Assembly: GCA_947497175.1 (NCBI GenBank) | Contig: CANMFM010000004.1 | Location: forward strand, 496,001-560,000 | Direction: 5' to 3' | From: an uncultured Aquimarina sp. | GTDB taxonomy: Bacteria > Bacteroidota > Bacteroidia > Flavobacteriales > Flavobacteriaceae | Length of the DNA: 64,000 nt | Part shown: positions 1-9,269 of the stretch, piece after piece | How positions within the stretch are numbered: the stretch's first letter is position 1 | Layout of the letters: each line of letters begins with the position of its first letter | Position numbers and translations under genes: made by a program | Notes under the pieces: generated by a model | Database searches by the model: none | Told to the model about the DNA's origin: nothing | What the model saw: only the letters and a program-made list of their open reading frames with translations

Positions 1-602
1 TCCTCGATTTTACAGAACACTGAAAATATATCAGCAAAACCAGCATTGGTAATCCACATTTTCTGACCATTTAAAATATAATGTTTACCATCGTCACTTA
101 AAACAGCTTTAGTCTTGCCCGAATTTGCATCAGATCCGGCTCCTGGTTCTGTTAAGCAGTAGGAGCATTTTAATTTGGCGGAAAGAATATAATCTAGGTA
201 CTTTTCTTTTTGTGCTTTGGTACCATAGAATAGGATGGTATTGACTCCTAAGCCTCGTTGTACTCCCAATGTTTGTGAGAAAGAAAAACTATCGGACATA
301 ATCTCTGAAGCTGCCAGGTCAGTTTTGATATCGCATCCCATACCTCCAATACTTTCGGGTACAGAAATTGCCAAAAAACCTAATTCGCCAAGTTTTTCTA
401 ATATACTAGGGGTGATTTCAATCCCGTCTTTACTATCAAAGGTTTGTTTTAGAGGCTCTATTTCTTTATTTATAAAATCACGTATTGCCCCTCTGAGCAT
501 ATGTTGTTCTTCGGTATAATCTTCGGGAGTAAAAACAGTGCTTGGATCACTTGTTTTGATCAAAAACTCACCCCCTTTTATTATGTCTAGTTTAGAGTTC
601 AT
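1..602 (-). CDS. Acyl-CoA dehydrogenase, N-terminal part (3' end outside window)
   Basis: The reading frame opens at ATG (602-600) and stays open to the window edge, so only about 200 N-terminal residues are visible; the ORF track missed it because no stop lies in the window. The translation contains CSYCLTEPGAGSDA and GQKMWITNAG, the FAD- and substrate-contacting signature of the acyl-CoA dehydrogenase family, after the usual N-terminal helical domain. Members oxidise acyl-CoA to trans-2-enoyl-CoA and pass electrons to ETF. Only 2 bp separate it from the upstream SDR gene, so it is the last visible gene of the catabolic operon led by the TetR gene at 9.9 kb. The catalytic glutamate lies in the unseen part. 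Substrate chain type cannot be told. Confidence 0.93.
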   Translation of the reverse strand, partial: MNSKLDIIKGGEFLIKTSDPSTVFTPEDYTEEQHMLRGAIRDFINKEIEPLKQTFDSKDGIEITPSILEKLGELGFLAISVPESIGGMGCDIKTDLAASEIMSDSFSFSQTLGVQRGLGVNTILFYGTKAQKEKYLDYILSAKLKCSYCLTEPGAGSDANSGKTKAVLSDDGKHYILNGQKMWITNAGFADIFSVFCKIE

Positions 603-604
603 AA

Positions 605-1408
605 CTACATAAATGATTTTAATACATTAGCTAGTCCCATCTTATCAAAACCTAAATGCTGAGCCCCATCAACAAATAACGAAATACCTGTAATATAGGC
701 TGCCATGGGACTGGCCAAAAAGGTTACAGCATTCGAAACATCTTCTACTTTACCAAATCGTTTTAGCGGGATAGCTTTTTCTGCTTCTTCAAACATATCC
801 TGTATTTGCTGTGGATATTGCTGTAAACCGCTGGATTCTATAATTCCCGGTGATACGCAATTAATTCTGATATTAAAATCGCTCCATTCTTGAGCCAATG
901 TTTTAGTTAGGTTTTCTACTCCTGCTCTCGCTGCACCCGTATGAGCCATACCCGGAAACCCTCGATATACTTCAGCAGTAATATTCACGATAACTCCATG
1001 TTTTTGAGGAATAAAAAAAGTATTTGCCATTTCACGAGTCATTGAAAATGTACCATTGAGATTATTATTAATCACCGCACTCCATCCTTTATCGTTTATG
1101 TATTCTGCCAAAGCAGGAAATTGTCCTCCTGCATTATTGACCAAGATATCCAATCGATTATATTTTTCCTTGATCATGACTGCTAATGATTGAATATTTT
1201 CAGTTTTTCTGATATCACAGGCCTGATATGATAATTCTCCATAACGGGCTAACGCTTCTGCTGCGATTTTCAGCTTATCTTCTTTTCGCGAACAAATGAC
1301 AACCTTAGCACCAAGCGTCAAGAAATCTTTGGCAATCTGAAATCCAATTCCTGACCGGCCTCCTGTGACCAGTACTACTTTATTTTTAAATGTGTCTGAT
1401 TTAAACAT
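605..1408 (-). CDS. SDR oxidoreductase, peroxisomal trans-2-enoyl-CoA reductase (PECR)-like
   Basis: A 267-residue short-chain dehydrogenase with the Rossmann motif TGGRSGIG (about residues 15-22), NNAGG near residue 92 and INCVSPGII after the active-site helix. The segment where classical SDRs have YxxxK reads HTGAARAGVENLTK, without the usual tyrosine at that spot; this arrangement is typical of the 2,4-dienoyl-CoA/trans-2-enoyl-CoA reductase branch (PECR, DECR), which act on CoA thioesters with NADPH. It sits between BKACE and acyl-CoA dehydrogenase genes with gaps of 2 bp, so it is cotranscribed and probably reduces or oxidises an acyl-CoA intermediate of the same pathway. Family assignment is firm, substrate is inference. 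Confidence 0.85.
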   Translation of the reverse strand: MFKSDTFKNKVVLVTGGRSGIGFQIAKDFLTLGAKVVICSRKEDKLKIAAEALARYGELSYQACDIRKTENIQSLAVMIKEKYNRLDILVNNAGGQFPALAEYINDKGWSAVINNNLNGTFSMTREMANTFFIPQKHGVIVNITAEVYRGFPGMAHTGAARAGVENLTKTLAQEWSDFNIRINCVSPGIIESSGLQQYPQQIQDMFEEAEKAIPLKRFGKVEDVSNAVTFLASPMAAYITGISLFVDGAQHLGFDKMGLANVLKSFM

Positions 1409-1410
1409 AG

Positions 1411-2280
1411 TTACACTTTTGTTTTTGTTGGAATATTGAGCATTTCTCTGGCCTCTTCAATAGTTGCTATTTCTCGACCAATCATTCTGGCCAGGGTAAC
1501 CCCTGCATCTACAAGTTCTCCATTAGATGTAGCCATTTCTCCATTAGGGAGATAAAAGTTATCTTCTAATCCTACTCTAAAATTACCTCCCATGGCTGCA
1601 GCTATGGCAGAAAGTTGCCATTGTTTACGGCTAATCACAATCGACTGCCAAAAGGCTCCTTCTGGCACTTGTTTTATCTGATGAATCAGATTTTCCGGTG
1701 TTGCAGGAATCCCTCCCATAACTCCCATCACCAAGCTATAACAAGCGTTATCTGGTAACAATCCCATTTCTCTTAACGGTTCTGCATTTCTAATATGTCC
1801 TGTATCAAAACATTCCATTTCGGGACAAATAGTATGATCATTCATTGTATTGACTACTTTGATCATATCATCAAATGAGTTTTCAAAAACGCCGTTCCAT
1901 ACAAACTGTTTCGCTCTTTTTGAGAAAATAGCATAGTTCATACTTCCCATATTAAACGCAGCCATATCTGGTTTTGTAGCGGGTAAATGCTTCAATCGGT
2001 CTTCGATCGAAAGACCAATTGCTCCAGTAGAATAATTGATGATGACATCTGGACAATGGTTTCTTACCTCGGTTGTGATCTCTTCAAATACTTCCGTCCT
2101 CCAGCTTGGCATTCCATTATCCTCGCGAGCATGAATATGTACAATAGAGGCACCAGCATCTACTGCTCGTTTTGCTTCTAAACCTAATTCTTCTGGAGTA
2201 TAAGGTATATGCGGGCAATGCGTTCTATTGGTAGCTGCACCTGTAAGGGCCGCTGAAAGAATCATTTTTTTAAAAGCCAT
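1411..2280 (-). CDS. BKACE family protein (3-keto-5-aminohexanoate cleavage type, DUF849)
   Basis: The 289-residue length and TIM-barrel motifs fit the beta-keto acid cleavage enzyme family. The metal ligands are visible as HIH (residues 48-50) and a glutamate in VGLEDN (about residue 239), along with NYSTG near residue 82. Known members condense a beta-keto acid with acetyl-CoA and split it to acetoacetate plus a new acyl-CoA. Here the gene lies inside an acyl-CoA carboxylase operon, 2 bp from the SDR and about 26 bp from the enoyl-CoA hydratase. Leucine- or terpenoid-type clusters normally have HMG-CoA lyase in that position. The family is certain; the true substrate is unknown. Confidence 0.9.
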   Translation of the reverse strand: MAFKKMILSAALTGAATNRTHCPHIPYTPEELGLEAKRAVDAGASIVHIHAREDNGMPSWRTEVFEEITTEVRNHCPDVIINYSTGAIGLSIEDRLKHLPATKPDMAAFNMGSMNYAIFSKRAKQFVWNGVFENSFDDMIKVVNTMNDHTICPEMECFDTGHIRNAEPLREMGLLPDNACYSLVMGVMGGIPATPENLIHQIKQVPEGAFWQSIVISRKQWQLSAIAAAMGGNFRVGLEDNFYLPNGEMATSNGELVDAGVTLARMIGREIATIEEAREMLNIPTKTKV

Positions 2281-2306
2281 AATGTATTTGTTTACTTCTT
2301 ATTTTT

Positions 2307-3125
2307 TTATTCTCCTGTCCAAACAGGTTTCCTCTTTTGTCTAAAAGCAAGTAATCCTTCTTGTCCATCTTTTGACCCTACGGTTTTTTGAAGCATCTCC
2401 ATAAGATACTTATGTTTAGAAGCTTGTTCGCTAATGGTATCCAAAGCTTCTAGCCCAAGTCTTATTGCGGTGGGAGAATTTGCTTTTATTTCATCTAGTA
2501 TCGCTTCAATGGTTTTATCTATAGTTTGAGGAGTTACTATATGGGTAACAAGCCCAAAATTTTTGGCTTTCTCAACATCAAGATCATACCCTCTAATGCA
2601 CCAGTCTACTACAATTCGCTTTGGCATGATCTCCAATAAAACTGCCATGACCTGAAATGGGAACAATCCGCGTTTTACTTCTGGTAACCCTAGTTTATTT
2701 CCTTCAGTACAAACCACATAATTGGCACCCGCCAGAAAGAAAAAACCCCCTGCCAATACGGTACCTTCTACTTTTGCGATAACCGGTTTATGAACTTTAT
2801 TGAAAAGCTCTCCGATCAGTACCTCTTTGTTTGCCCTAGGAATTGACGAATCGAATTCTCCTACCATACCCATAAAAGCCTTTAGATCTGCCCCGGCACA
2901 AAACACCTCTCCTGATGCATCGATTACAATTGCTCTAATATCGGGAGTTTGCTTTGCGAATTGCATTGCGAATGCAATTTCCTGTACCATATGAGGATGT
3001 AATGCATTCTTCTTTTCGGGTCTATCCAAAGTTAAGGTCATTACATGATCGTCTACTCTTAATTTTATAAAGGCAAACTTTTGGTTAATAGCATTTTCAA
3101 TTAATATATCTTCAAAAAAATTCAT
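2307..3125 (-). CDS. Enoyl-CoA hydratase/isomerase family protein
   Basis: A crotonase-fold protein of 272 residues. VFCAGADLKAF (near residue 75) and the GTVLAGGFFFLAGANYVV stretch form the oxyanion-hole region. The first catalytic Glu position of classical hydratases (after AGG) is not obvious, so it could be a hydratase, an isomerase or a methylglutaconyl/isohexenylglutaconyl-CoA hydratase-like enzyme. It lies 2 bp downstream of the biotin carboxylase gene, which suggests it acts on the product of the carboxylation, as LiuC and AtuE do. The KRKPVWTGE C-terminus resembles other crotonases that end just after PxWxG. Confidence 0.88.
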   Translation of the reverse strand: MNFFEDILIENAINQKFAFIKLRVDDHVMTLTLDRPEKKNALHPHMVQEIAFAMQFAKQTPDIRAIVIDASGEVFCAGADLKAFMGMVGEFDSSIPRANKEVLIGELFNKVHKPVIAKVEGTVLAGGFFFLAGANYVVCTEGNKLGLPEVKRGLFPFQVMAVLLEIMPKRIVVDWCIRGYDLDVEKAKNFGLVTHIVTPQTIDKTIEAILDEIKANSPTAIRLGLEALDTISEQASKHKYLMEMLQKTVGSKDGQEGLLAFRQKRKPVWTGE

Positions 3126-3127
3126 AA

Positions 3128-5107
3128 TTAGTTCTCTTTAATTGTAAGCAATACAAATCCAGCTTCAACATTAGCTCCTTCTTCTACAAAAACCTCATCA
3201 ATGATACCCTCTTTATCTGCTGTGATATGGGTTTCCATTTTCATGGAAGAAAGAACGATCATCGAGTCGCCTTCTTTAATTGTATCGCCTGCAGCAATAT
3301 TAATTTTAACAATTTGTGAAGGTATGGGAGCTTCGTATCCTCCATGTACTTTTTCTTTTTTCTTTAGTGGGAACCGGTCTTGTTTTGAAATCTGAAGGTT
3401 TCCTATAGTAGCCGAATGAACAAAATAATCATTATCTACGTTTGTTATCGTAAAGTCTTTCTGCAAACCATTAATACTGAGTCGAATTGTTTCTTCATTA
3501 ATAGCTATAATTTGAACTTCAAATTCTTTTTCTCCAATTAATACGGTAAAGATTTTATCCTCATACTTATACTTTACCGTCAGTTTATTTTGATGGATCA
3601 AAAATGTTTCTTTCTGATGTTCATAAAAGCTATTTCTCCATCCGGAAGGAAGACTGCTTAACATATTTCTAGATGCATTACGTTGGTTCCAACTAAATAA
3701 TGTTGCTGCAATAGCTGCTTCTTCGGTATCCTGTTCTGAAAGGTCATTAATTTTGGATAGATCGATATGTTTCTCAATAAAATGGGTATCATACTTCCCT
3801 TCTTTGAAATCTTGATGCTGAAGAAGAGTTTGTAAAAAAGGTGCATTGGTAACAGTTCCTTGACAAATCAAATTTTGTAGCACGTATCTAAGTTTTCCAT
3901 GGGCGGTTTGCCTGTCTTTATCCTTTACTACAATTTTGGCGATCATTGGATCATAAAACATTGAAATTTCTGAACCTGATTTTATTGCTGATTCAACCCG
4001 AAGACCTTCAACCTCAGGAAAATCAAATTTGTGTACTTTTCCCGTTACTGGAGCAAAGTTATTTGAGGCATCTTCTGCATACAGTCTGGCCTCGATTGCG
4101 TATCCATTTCCTTGCACATCTTCTTGTTGTATTGGCAGTCGAAGCCCTTGAACTGATTCTATTTGCATTTGCACAAGATCCAGCCCGGTAATTACCTCAG
4201 TTACGGGGTGTTCAACTTGTAATCTGGTATTCACTTCAAGGAAATAAAAATCTCCGGTTTTATCGTCAAAAATGAATTCTACTGTACCTGCATTATCATA
4301 CTTCAAAGCTTTTGCTGCCACAACGGCTGTCTCACCCATAGTTGTTCTAAGCGGATTAGTCATAATGGATGAAGGGCTTTCTTCAATGACTTTTTGATAT
4401 CGTCTTTGGATGGTACATTCTCTTTCTAATACATGAATGACATTACCGTGTTGATCTCCAAAAATCTGAAACTCGATATGTCGACCACACTCAATGTATT
4501 TTTCAATCAAAAGTTCGTCATTTCCAAAAGCACTTTGGGCTTCGCGTTTAGCTGAGCTTATAGCTTCATCTATTTCTTCTTCTTTATACACGATTCTCAT
4601 CCCTTTTCCACCTCCGCCTGCAGTAGCTTTGAGCAGCAAAGGAAATCCTATTTTTAGAGCTTCGGCTTTTAAGACCGACTCAGATTGATCTTTTCCTTTA
4701 TACCCGGGAATTACCGGAACACCAGATTTTTCCATAAGAGCCTTGGCTTTGGATTTGGATCCCATAGCTTCTATTGCTTCTGGCTTCGGACCAATAAAAA
4801 TGATCTCTTCATCTGCACATCGTTTAGCAAACGAAGCATTTTCTGACAAAAACCCATAGCCGGGATGTATTGCATCTGCAGAGGACTGAAGCGCTGCTGC
4901 TATAATTTTGTCCTGATCCAAATACGATTTTACAGGTTCTGGATCACCGATATGAATCGCTACATCTGCCTCTTGAACAAATGGTAAATATTTATCCGCC
5001 TCAGAATATACTGCTACAGAAGTGATGCCCATTTTTTTACAGGTACGAATAATCCTTGAGGCAATTTCTCCTCTGTTTGCAATTAATATAGTATTTACAT
5101 TTTTCAT
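3128..5107 (-). CDS. Acyl-CoA carboxylase alpha subunit: biotin carboxylase plus BCCP domain
   Basis: A 659-residue protein with the usual order: N-terminal carboxylase domain (IANRGEIASRII), ATP-grasp with the glycine-rich loop ATAGGGGKGMRI, EVNTRLQVEHPVTE in the active site, a linking beta domain, and a C-terminal biotinyl domain with the lysine in SSMKMET about 36 residues from the end. It carboxylates biotin with ATP and bicarbonate. The length matches 3-methylcrotonyl-CoA or geranyl-CoA carboxylase alpha subunits rather than the split acetyl-CoA carboxylase. Its partner is the carboxyltransferase gene immediately upstream. Biotin-site context SSMKMET rather than AMKMEH is slightly unusual for the MCC branch. 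Confidence 0.93.
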   Translation of the reverse strand: MKNVNTILIANRGEIASRIIRTCKKMGITSVAVYSEADKYLPFVQEADVAIHIGDPEPVKSYLDQDKIIAAALQSSADAIHPGYGFLSENASFAKRCADEEIIFIGPKPEAIEAMGSKSKAKALMEKSGVPVIPGYKGKDQSESVLKAEALKIGFPLLLKATAGGGGKGMRIVYKEEEIDEAISSAKREAQSAFGNDELLIEKYIECGRHIEFQIFGDQHGNVIHVLERECTIQRRYQKVIEESPSSIMTNPLRTTMGETAVVAAKALKYDNAGTVEFIFDDKTGDFYFLEVNTRLQVEHPVTEVITGLDLVQMQIESVQGLRLPIQQEDVQGNGYAIEARLYAEDASNNFAPVTGKVHKFDFPEVEGLRVESAIKSGSEISMFYDPMIAKIVVKDKDRQTAHGKLRYVLQNLICQGTVTNAPFLQTLLQHQDFKEGKYDTHFIEKHIDLSKINDLSEQDTEEAAIAATLFSWNQRNASRNMLSSLPSGWRNSFYEHQKETFLIHQNKLTVKYKYEDKIFTVLIGEKEFEVQIIAINEETIRLSINGLQKDFTITNVDNDYFVHSATIGNLQISKQDRFPLKKKEKVHGGYEAPIPSQIVKINIAAGDTIKEGDSMIVLSSMKMETHITADKEGIIDEVFVEEGANVEAGFVLLTIKEN

Positions 5108-5185
5108 ATTTATAACAACTTAAACTCACAAAGAAAATTTTGAGATCCTTCTCCACAGCAGAGATAGGAAATCCAATTTTCATAT

Positions 5186-6787
5186 TTAGTGTCGCCAAAC
5201 ACCATAACTACTCGTCCCTTTAATTTCTTGGTTGTATACAACAGCCAGAGAAAATCCTAAATAATTTCTTGTTTCTTTTGGATTAATAACCCCATCATCC
5301 CACAATTCTGAGGTAGAATACCAGGCAGATGATTTTGATTCTGCCTCGGCAATAAGCATCCCTTCAATCATCTTGGCTTGTTCCTCATCATAAGGCATCC
5401 CTTTTGCCTGTGCCGAAGCTTTTTGGATGATTCGCATCACGCCGGCTAATTGTTGTGATCCCATGACACCAATCTTTGAATTGGGGTACGAAAAAAGAAA
5501 ATTGGGTTCGTATGATCTACCATTCATCCCGTAGTTACCTGCACCAAATGAGGATCCGACCATTACAGTAATAGAAGGTACTTTACTATTCGACACCGCA
5601 TTAATGAGTTTAGCACCGTTTTTAATGATCCCCCCTTCTTCATATTTTTTACCTACCATATAGCCTGTAGTATTCTGCAAGAATAGCAACGGAATGTTTT
5701 TTTGATTAGATAACTGTATAAATTGTGCCCCTTTATTGGCCGATTCTGAGAAAATAACACCATTATTTCCAAGAATACCTACTGGGTATCCATGTATTTT
5801 GGCCCATCCACAAACCATAGTGTTTCCATATTCGGGTTTAAACTCAGAAAACTCCGAACCATCTGTTATACGCATGATTAATTCTTTGATATCAAATGGT
5901 GTTTTAATATCTGCCGGAACGACACCTAGTATTTCATCGGCCGAAAAAAGAGGTTTTTTGATTGGTAATTCAGGTACAAAATGTGGCTTAGAATCTGGAA
6001 TAAACTCCATAATCTCTCTTGCAATCCGTATGGCATCTAATTCGTCTTCTGCCAGGTAATCAGAAACTCCAGAAACCCGACTGTGCATTTCGGCACCTCC
6101 TAATTCTTCATCTGTAGCTTCTTCATTGGTTGCCATTTTTACCAAAGGAGGCCCTGCCAGGAATACCTTTGCGGCTTGTTTTTGAAATATGGCATAATCA
6201 GACATACCAGGAACATAAGCCCCACCTGCAGTAGCGTTTCCAAAAACTACAGATATTGTTGGAATTCCCATTTCAGACCTTCGGGTTATTTCTCTAAACG
6301 CTTCGCCACCATAGTTAAAAATTTTAGCCTGATCAGTAAGGTTGGCTCCTCCGCTTTCGACAAGATTTATAGATGGCAGTCTACATTCTCTAATGATTTG
6401 TCCGATTCGAAAGCCTTTAAACACGGTTGCATAATCTACTGATCCGCCTTTTCGAGTACCTACGTTAGAAGTGATCATACACAACTTTCCTTCTACTAAT
6501 CCAATTCCTGCAACGTTGGTTCCTCCTGCTCCAAACCCGCCCTTATTTTGCATACCTGCCAGCGGTAGAAGCTCTAGAAAAGGACTATCCTGATCCAGAA
6601 GTAATTCTATTCGCTCTCTGGCTAATAATTTGTTTCGGGATCGAGCTCGGTCTATTGATTTCTCTTTTCCTTGAAAACGGCTTTCTACTAAATGCTTATC
6701 TAGTTTTTGTACAAGCTCAAGCATTGCTTGTTTATTCTTTTTAAAAGAAGCACTGGATGTATTGATATTGGATGATAATGCTCTCAT
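5186..6787 (-). CDS. Acyl-CoA carboxylase beta subunit (carboxyltransferase; MCC/GCC-like)
   Basis: At 533 residues it has the full crotonase-like double fold of carboxyltransferase beta subunits: RERIELLLD near the N-terminus, GGSVDYATVFKGFRIGQI, a first oxyanion region NATAGGAYVPGMSDY, and a second VGSSFGAGNYGMNGRSYEP. Length and motifs place it with 3-methylcrotonyl-CoA/geranyl-CoA carboxylase beta chains, which carboxylate the gamma-methyl carbon of an alpha,beta-unsaturated beta-methyl acyl-CoA. It precedes the alpha subunit by 78 bp in the same operon. A propionyl-CoA carboxylase role seems less likely because those chains carry different N-terminal features. Exact substrate unresolved. 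Confidence 0.9.
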   Translation of the reverse strand: MRALSSNINTSSASFKKNKQAMLELVQKLDKHLVESRFQGKEKSIDRARSRNKLLARERIELLLDQDSPFLELLPLAGMQNKGGFGAGGTNVAGIGLVEGKLCMITSNVGTRKGGSVDYATVFKGFRIGQIIRECRLPSINLVESGGANLTDQAKIFNYGGEAFREITRRSEMGIPTISVVFGNATAGGAYVPGMSDYAIFQKQAAKVFLAGPPLVKMATNEEATDEELGGAEMHSRVSGVSDYLAEDELDAIRIAREIMEFIPDSKPHFVPELPIKKPLFSADEILGVVPADIKTPFDIKELIMRITDGSEFSEFKPEYGNTMVCGWAKIHGYPVGILGNNGVIFSESANKGAQFIQLSNQKNIPLLFLQNTTGYMVGKKYEEGGIIKNGAKLINAVSNSKVPSITVMVGSSFGAGNYGMNGRSYEPNFLFSYPNSKIGVMGSQQLAGVMRIIQKASAQAKGMPYDEEQAKMIEGMLIAEAESKSSAWYSTSELWDDGVINPKETRNYLGFSLAVVYNQEIKGTSSYGVWRH

Positions 6788-6790
6788 TTA

Positions 6791-7585
6791 CTATATTTCT
6801 TTAATTTCTTTTCTCACTAAAAACTGTTGAATTCGATAAGGTACGATCGTTGAAATTCGATACAGTATTCTCATTTTCCAACCACTTATTATAAAGTCTT
6901 TTCCTGTTACAAAACCATTCCAAACATCTTTAGCTACTTCTTCTGAAGTAGTTGCAGCCAATCCTCTAAATGTTTTTAAATTGTCCATTTTACTGGTCTT
7001 CCTAAAGTTAGTGTTTTGTATAGCCGAAGGACAGACACACATAACTTTGACTTTTGAATTGAGTATCTTTAATTCTTCATTAATACTTCTGCTAAAGTGG
7101 TTTACAAAAGATTTAGTAGCTCCATAAGTACTTAGTTTTGGAGTAGGTTGAAAAGAAGTATTAGAGCTAATATTGATAATAGTTCCTTTATTATAATCTA
7201 TCATATCGCTTAAGAAAAATCGTGTCATTTTATATAGATTGATCACATTAAGCTGAATCATATTTAACTCTCTATCCATATCTATATGATGACTAAAACC
7301 ATACGTACCAAAACCCGCATTATTTATTAAGACATCGATATGCCATTGATTTTTAACCCATTCATAGACTTTTTTGGCGGCATTGGGTAAAGACAAATCA
7401 AGCGCTATTGCATTTATCTCGCAATCCTGAACTTCTGATTGTAATCTCAATTTTGCATGATCTATTTCTTGTTGAGAAAGGGATACCCATACCAAGCGAT
7501 ATCCTGCTTTTGCAAAATGTTTGGATATGGTAAAACCAATCCCACTAGAACCTCCAGTGACCAGAACTGTTTTACTTATATCCAT
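6791..7585 (-). CDS. SDR family oxidoreductase
   Basis: A classical short-chain dehydrogenase of 264 residues: TGGSSGIG cofactor loop (about residues 10-17), NNAGFGTYG, a serine in INISSNTSF and the catalytic pair in YGATKSF. The C-terminal GFVTGKDFIISGWKMRILYRIS tail is hydrophobic and basic, as in membrane-associated SDRs close to the DltE/YqjQ branch. The start overlaps the stop of the ligase gene by 10 bp and the stop is 3 bp from the carboxyltransferase start, so it is translationally linked to both. It probably oxidises an alcohol or hydroxyacyl intermediate (compare AtuB in citronellol degradation), but that is inference. Confidence 0.87.
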   Translation of the reverse strand: MDISKTVLVTGGSSGIGFTISKHFAKAGYRLVWVSLSQQEIDHAKLRLQSEVQDCEINAIALDLSLPNAAKKVYEWVKNQWHIDVLINNAGFGTYGFSHHIDMDRELNMIQLNVINLYKMTRFFLSDMIDYNKGTIINISSNTSFQPTPKLSTYGATKSFVNHFSRSINEELKILNSKVKVMCVCPSAIQNTNFRKTSKMDNLKTFRGLAATTSEEVAKDVWNGFVTGKDFIISGWKMRILYRISTIVPYRIQQFLVRKEIKEI

Positions 7586-9261
7586 ATTACCTTTTTTTTA
7601 TCATTATGCCAGTGCAGAAAATATTTCCCAAATTGATTATCGATTTCTCCTCTTCTTATTTTGAGCGTGGGAGTCAATAATGCATTTTCTGTATTCCAGG
7701 TTTTAGAATCTACAACGATAGTTGATACTTTTGTATAATTCGCTAATTCATTGTTAAGTGTAAGAAGGGTATGGTCTAAAGATAACTCTATTTCTTGTTT
7801 TGTAATTGATTGTGCAACCTCTGAAAGATTAACAATGGCAATTGGCTGGGGTATCCCCAGCCCGGCTACACAAACTTGCTCAATTAATTCATTTTTTTCT
7901 ATTTTTTCTTCTAATGGATTGGGGGTGATATATTTGCCTTTACTAGTTTTAAAAGCATCTGAGACGCGCCCAATAATTTTTAAGAAACCATTTTCATCAA
8001 AACTTCCTTTATCCCCACTATGCAGCCAACCATTTATTAAAACTTTTGCAGTTAGTTGAGGATCGTTATAATATCCCTTCATCATATAGGGAGATTTCAT
8101 AAGGATTTCTTTGGTCTCAGGATCAATTTTTACTTCACAACCCGGAACTGGTTTACCTACAGAATCTTTTGGGGCATCTTTCATAGGAGAATTAGTAATC
8201 GATCCACAAACTTCTGTCATTCCATAAGCCTCTATAAGGTGAATCCCTAAGCTGGCATACCATTGCTTTAAATATGCCGGTGTAATTGCAGATCCCGTAG
8301 CCACAACTTTTGCATGAGCCATACCTAAACCATGACATATTTTATTTTTTATTATCCTCGAAAGTAGGGGGATTTTAAATAACCATCGTTGTTTTTGAAG
8401 GGGTAGTTTATGGGCTACCGCAAGATAAAACTTGGTCCAGATTCTTGGTACTGCAAAGAAGATTGTAGGTTGTGTATCTTGCAGGTTTTTTGCAAACGTT
8501 TCGATGCTCTCTCCAAAAGAAATAGTACCACCCAACATTAATGAAACCGCATAAACCCCAATTTTTTCTGCAACATGGTTTAAAGGCAGATATGATAATA
8601 ATTGAGGAGCAGGATGATTAGCAATCCCAATCCAATCATTCTCGTTATCATCTTTTATAATTTGCACTGGAGTTTTATGTATGTGCATCACTCCTTTTGG
8701 TGTTCCGGTAGTACCAGAAGTAAACATGATTGTCCATAGTTCTTGAGGATCCGGAATGTATCCCTTAACCAAAGGTTCTCTATTTGTAATCAAATCGTCC
8801 CAAAGCAATCCGTCGCTAACTTTTGCATTTCCTTGGTAGTATGAAAAGCGTATGATATGTATGTCTTTATTGATTTCTTCTGCGTGTCCGGACCAACTAT
8901 CTAATTTTCCGATAAAAACCGCTTTTGCATCAGATAACTGAAGAACTTCTCCTAATTGTTTAGCCGAAAGATTGTAGTATAAAGGCACAGAAACAAATCC
9001 TCCCATCATGATCGCTAGGTCTGACAGTATCCAGTGATAGCAATTTTTCGAATAGATTGCTATATGATCTCCTTTTTTTAACCCTAAAGCTTGTAATGCA
9101 TTTGTCATCCTTGAAGCTTCATGGTATGCCTCCTTGTATGTCAAAATATTCCATTGATTTCCTTTCGGCTGTTTTAAAAAAGGATACTCTGGCTTTTCTT
9201 TAACACAATGATAAAAATATTCTGGAAGCGTATCATAATCAGGAAAACTCGAATTGCTCAT
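7576..9261 (-). CDS. AMP-dependent acyl-CoA synthetase (long-chain type)
   Basis: An adenylate-forming ligase with TSGTTGTPKG near residue 186, YGMTEVCGS near residue 345, GWLHSGDKG and the hinge GRVSDAFKTSKGKYI. The last fits the long-chain ACSL/FadD15 branch, where GRxKD/E is followed by a lid on the ligand. It activates a carboxylic acid to its CoA ester and would open the pathway encoded downstream. The ORF track starts at a TTG (9267), but an ATG two codons later (9261) begins MSNSSFPD and is the more likely start. It follows the TetR gene by a few bases and overlaps the SDR by 10 bp. Confidence 0.9.
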   Translation of the reverse strand: MSNSSFPDYDTLPEYFYHCVKEKPEYPFLKQPKGNQWNILTYKEAYHEASRMTNALQALGLKKGDHIAIYSKNCYHWILSDLAIMMGGFVSVPLYYNLSAKQLGEVLQLSDAKAVFIGKLDSWSGHAEEINKDIHIIRFSYYQGNAKVSDGLLWDDLITNREPLVKGYIPDPQELWTIMFTSGTTGTPKGVMHIHKTPVQIIKDDNENDWIGIANHPAPQLLSYLPLNHVAEKIGVYAVSLMLGGTISFGESIETFAKNLQDTQPTIFFAVPRIWTKFYLAVAHKLPLQKQRWLFKIPLLSRIIKNKICHGLGMAHAKVVATGSAITPAYLKQWYASLGIHLIEAYGMTEVCGSITNSPMKDAPKDSVGKPVPGCEVKIDPETKEILMKSPYMMKGYYNDPQLTAKVLINGWLHSGDKGSFDENGFLKIIGRVSDAFKTSKGKYITPNPLEEKIEKNELIEQVCVAGLGIPQPIAIVNLSEVAQSITKQEIELSLDHTLLTLNNELANYTKVSTIVVDSKTWNTENALLTPTLKIRRGEIDNQFGKYFLHWHNDKKKVIWI

Positions 9262-9269
9262 GATCAAGG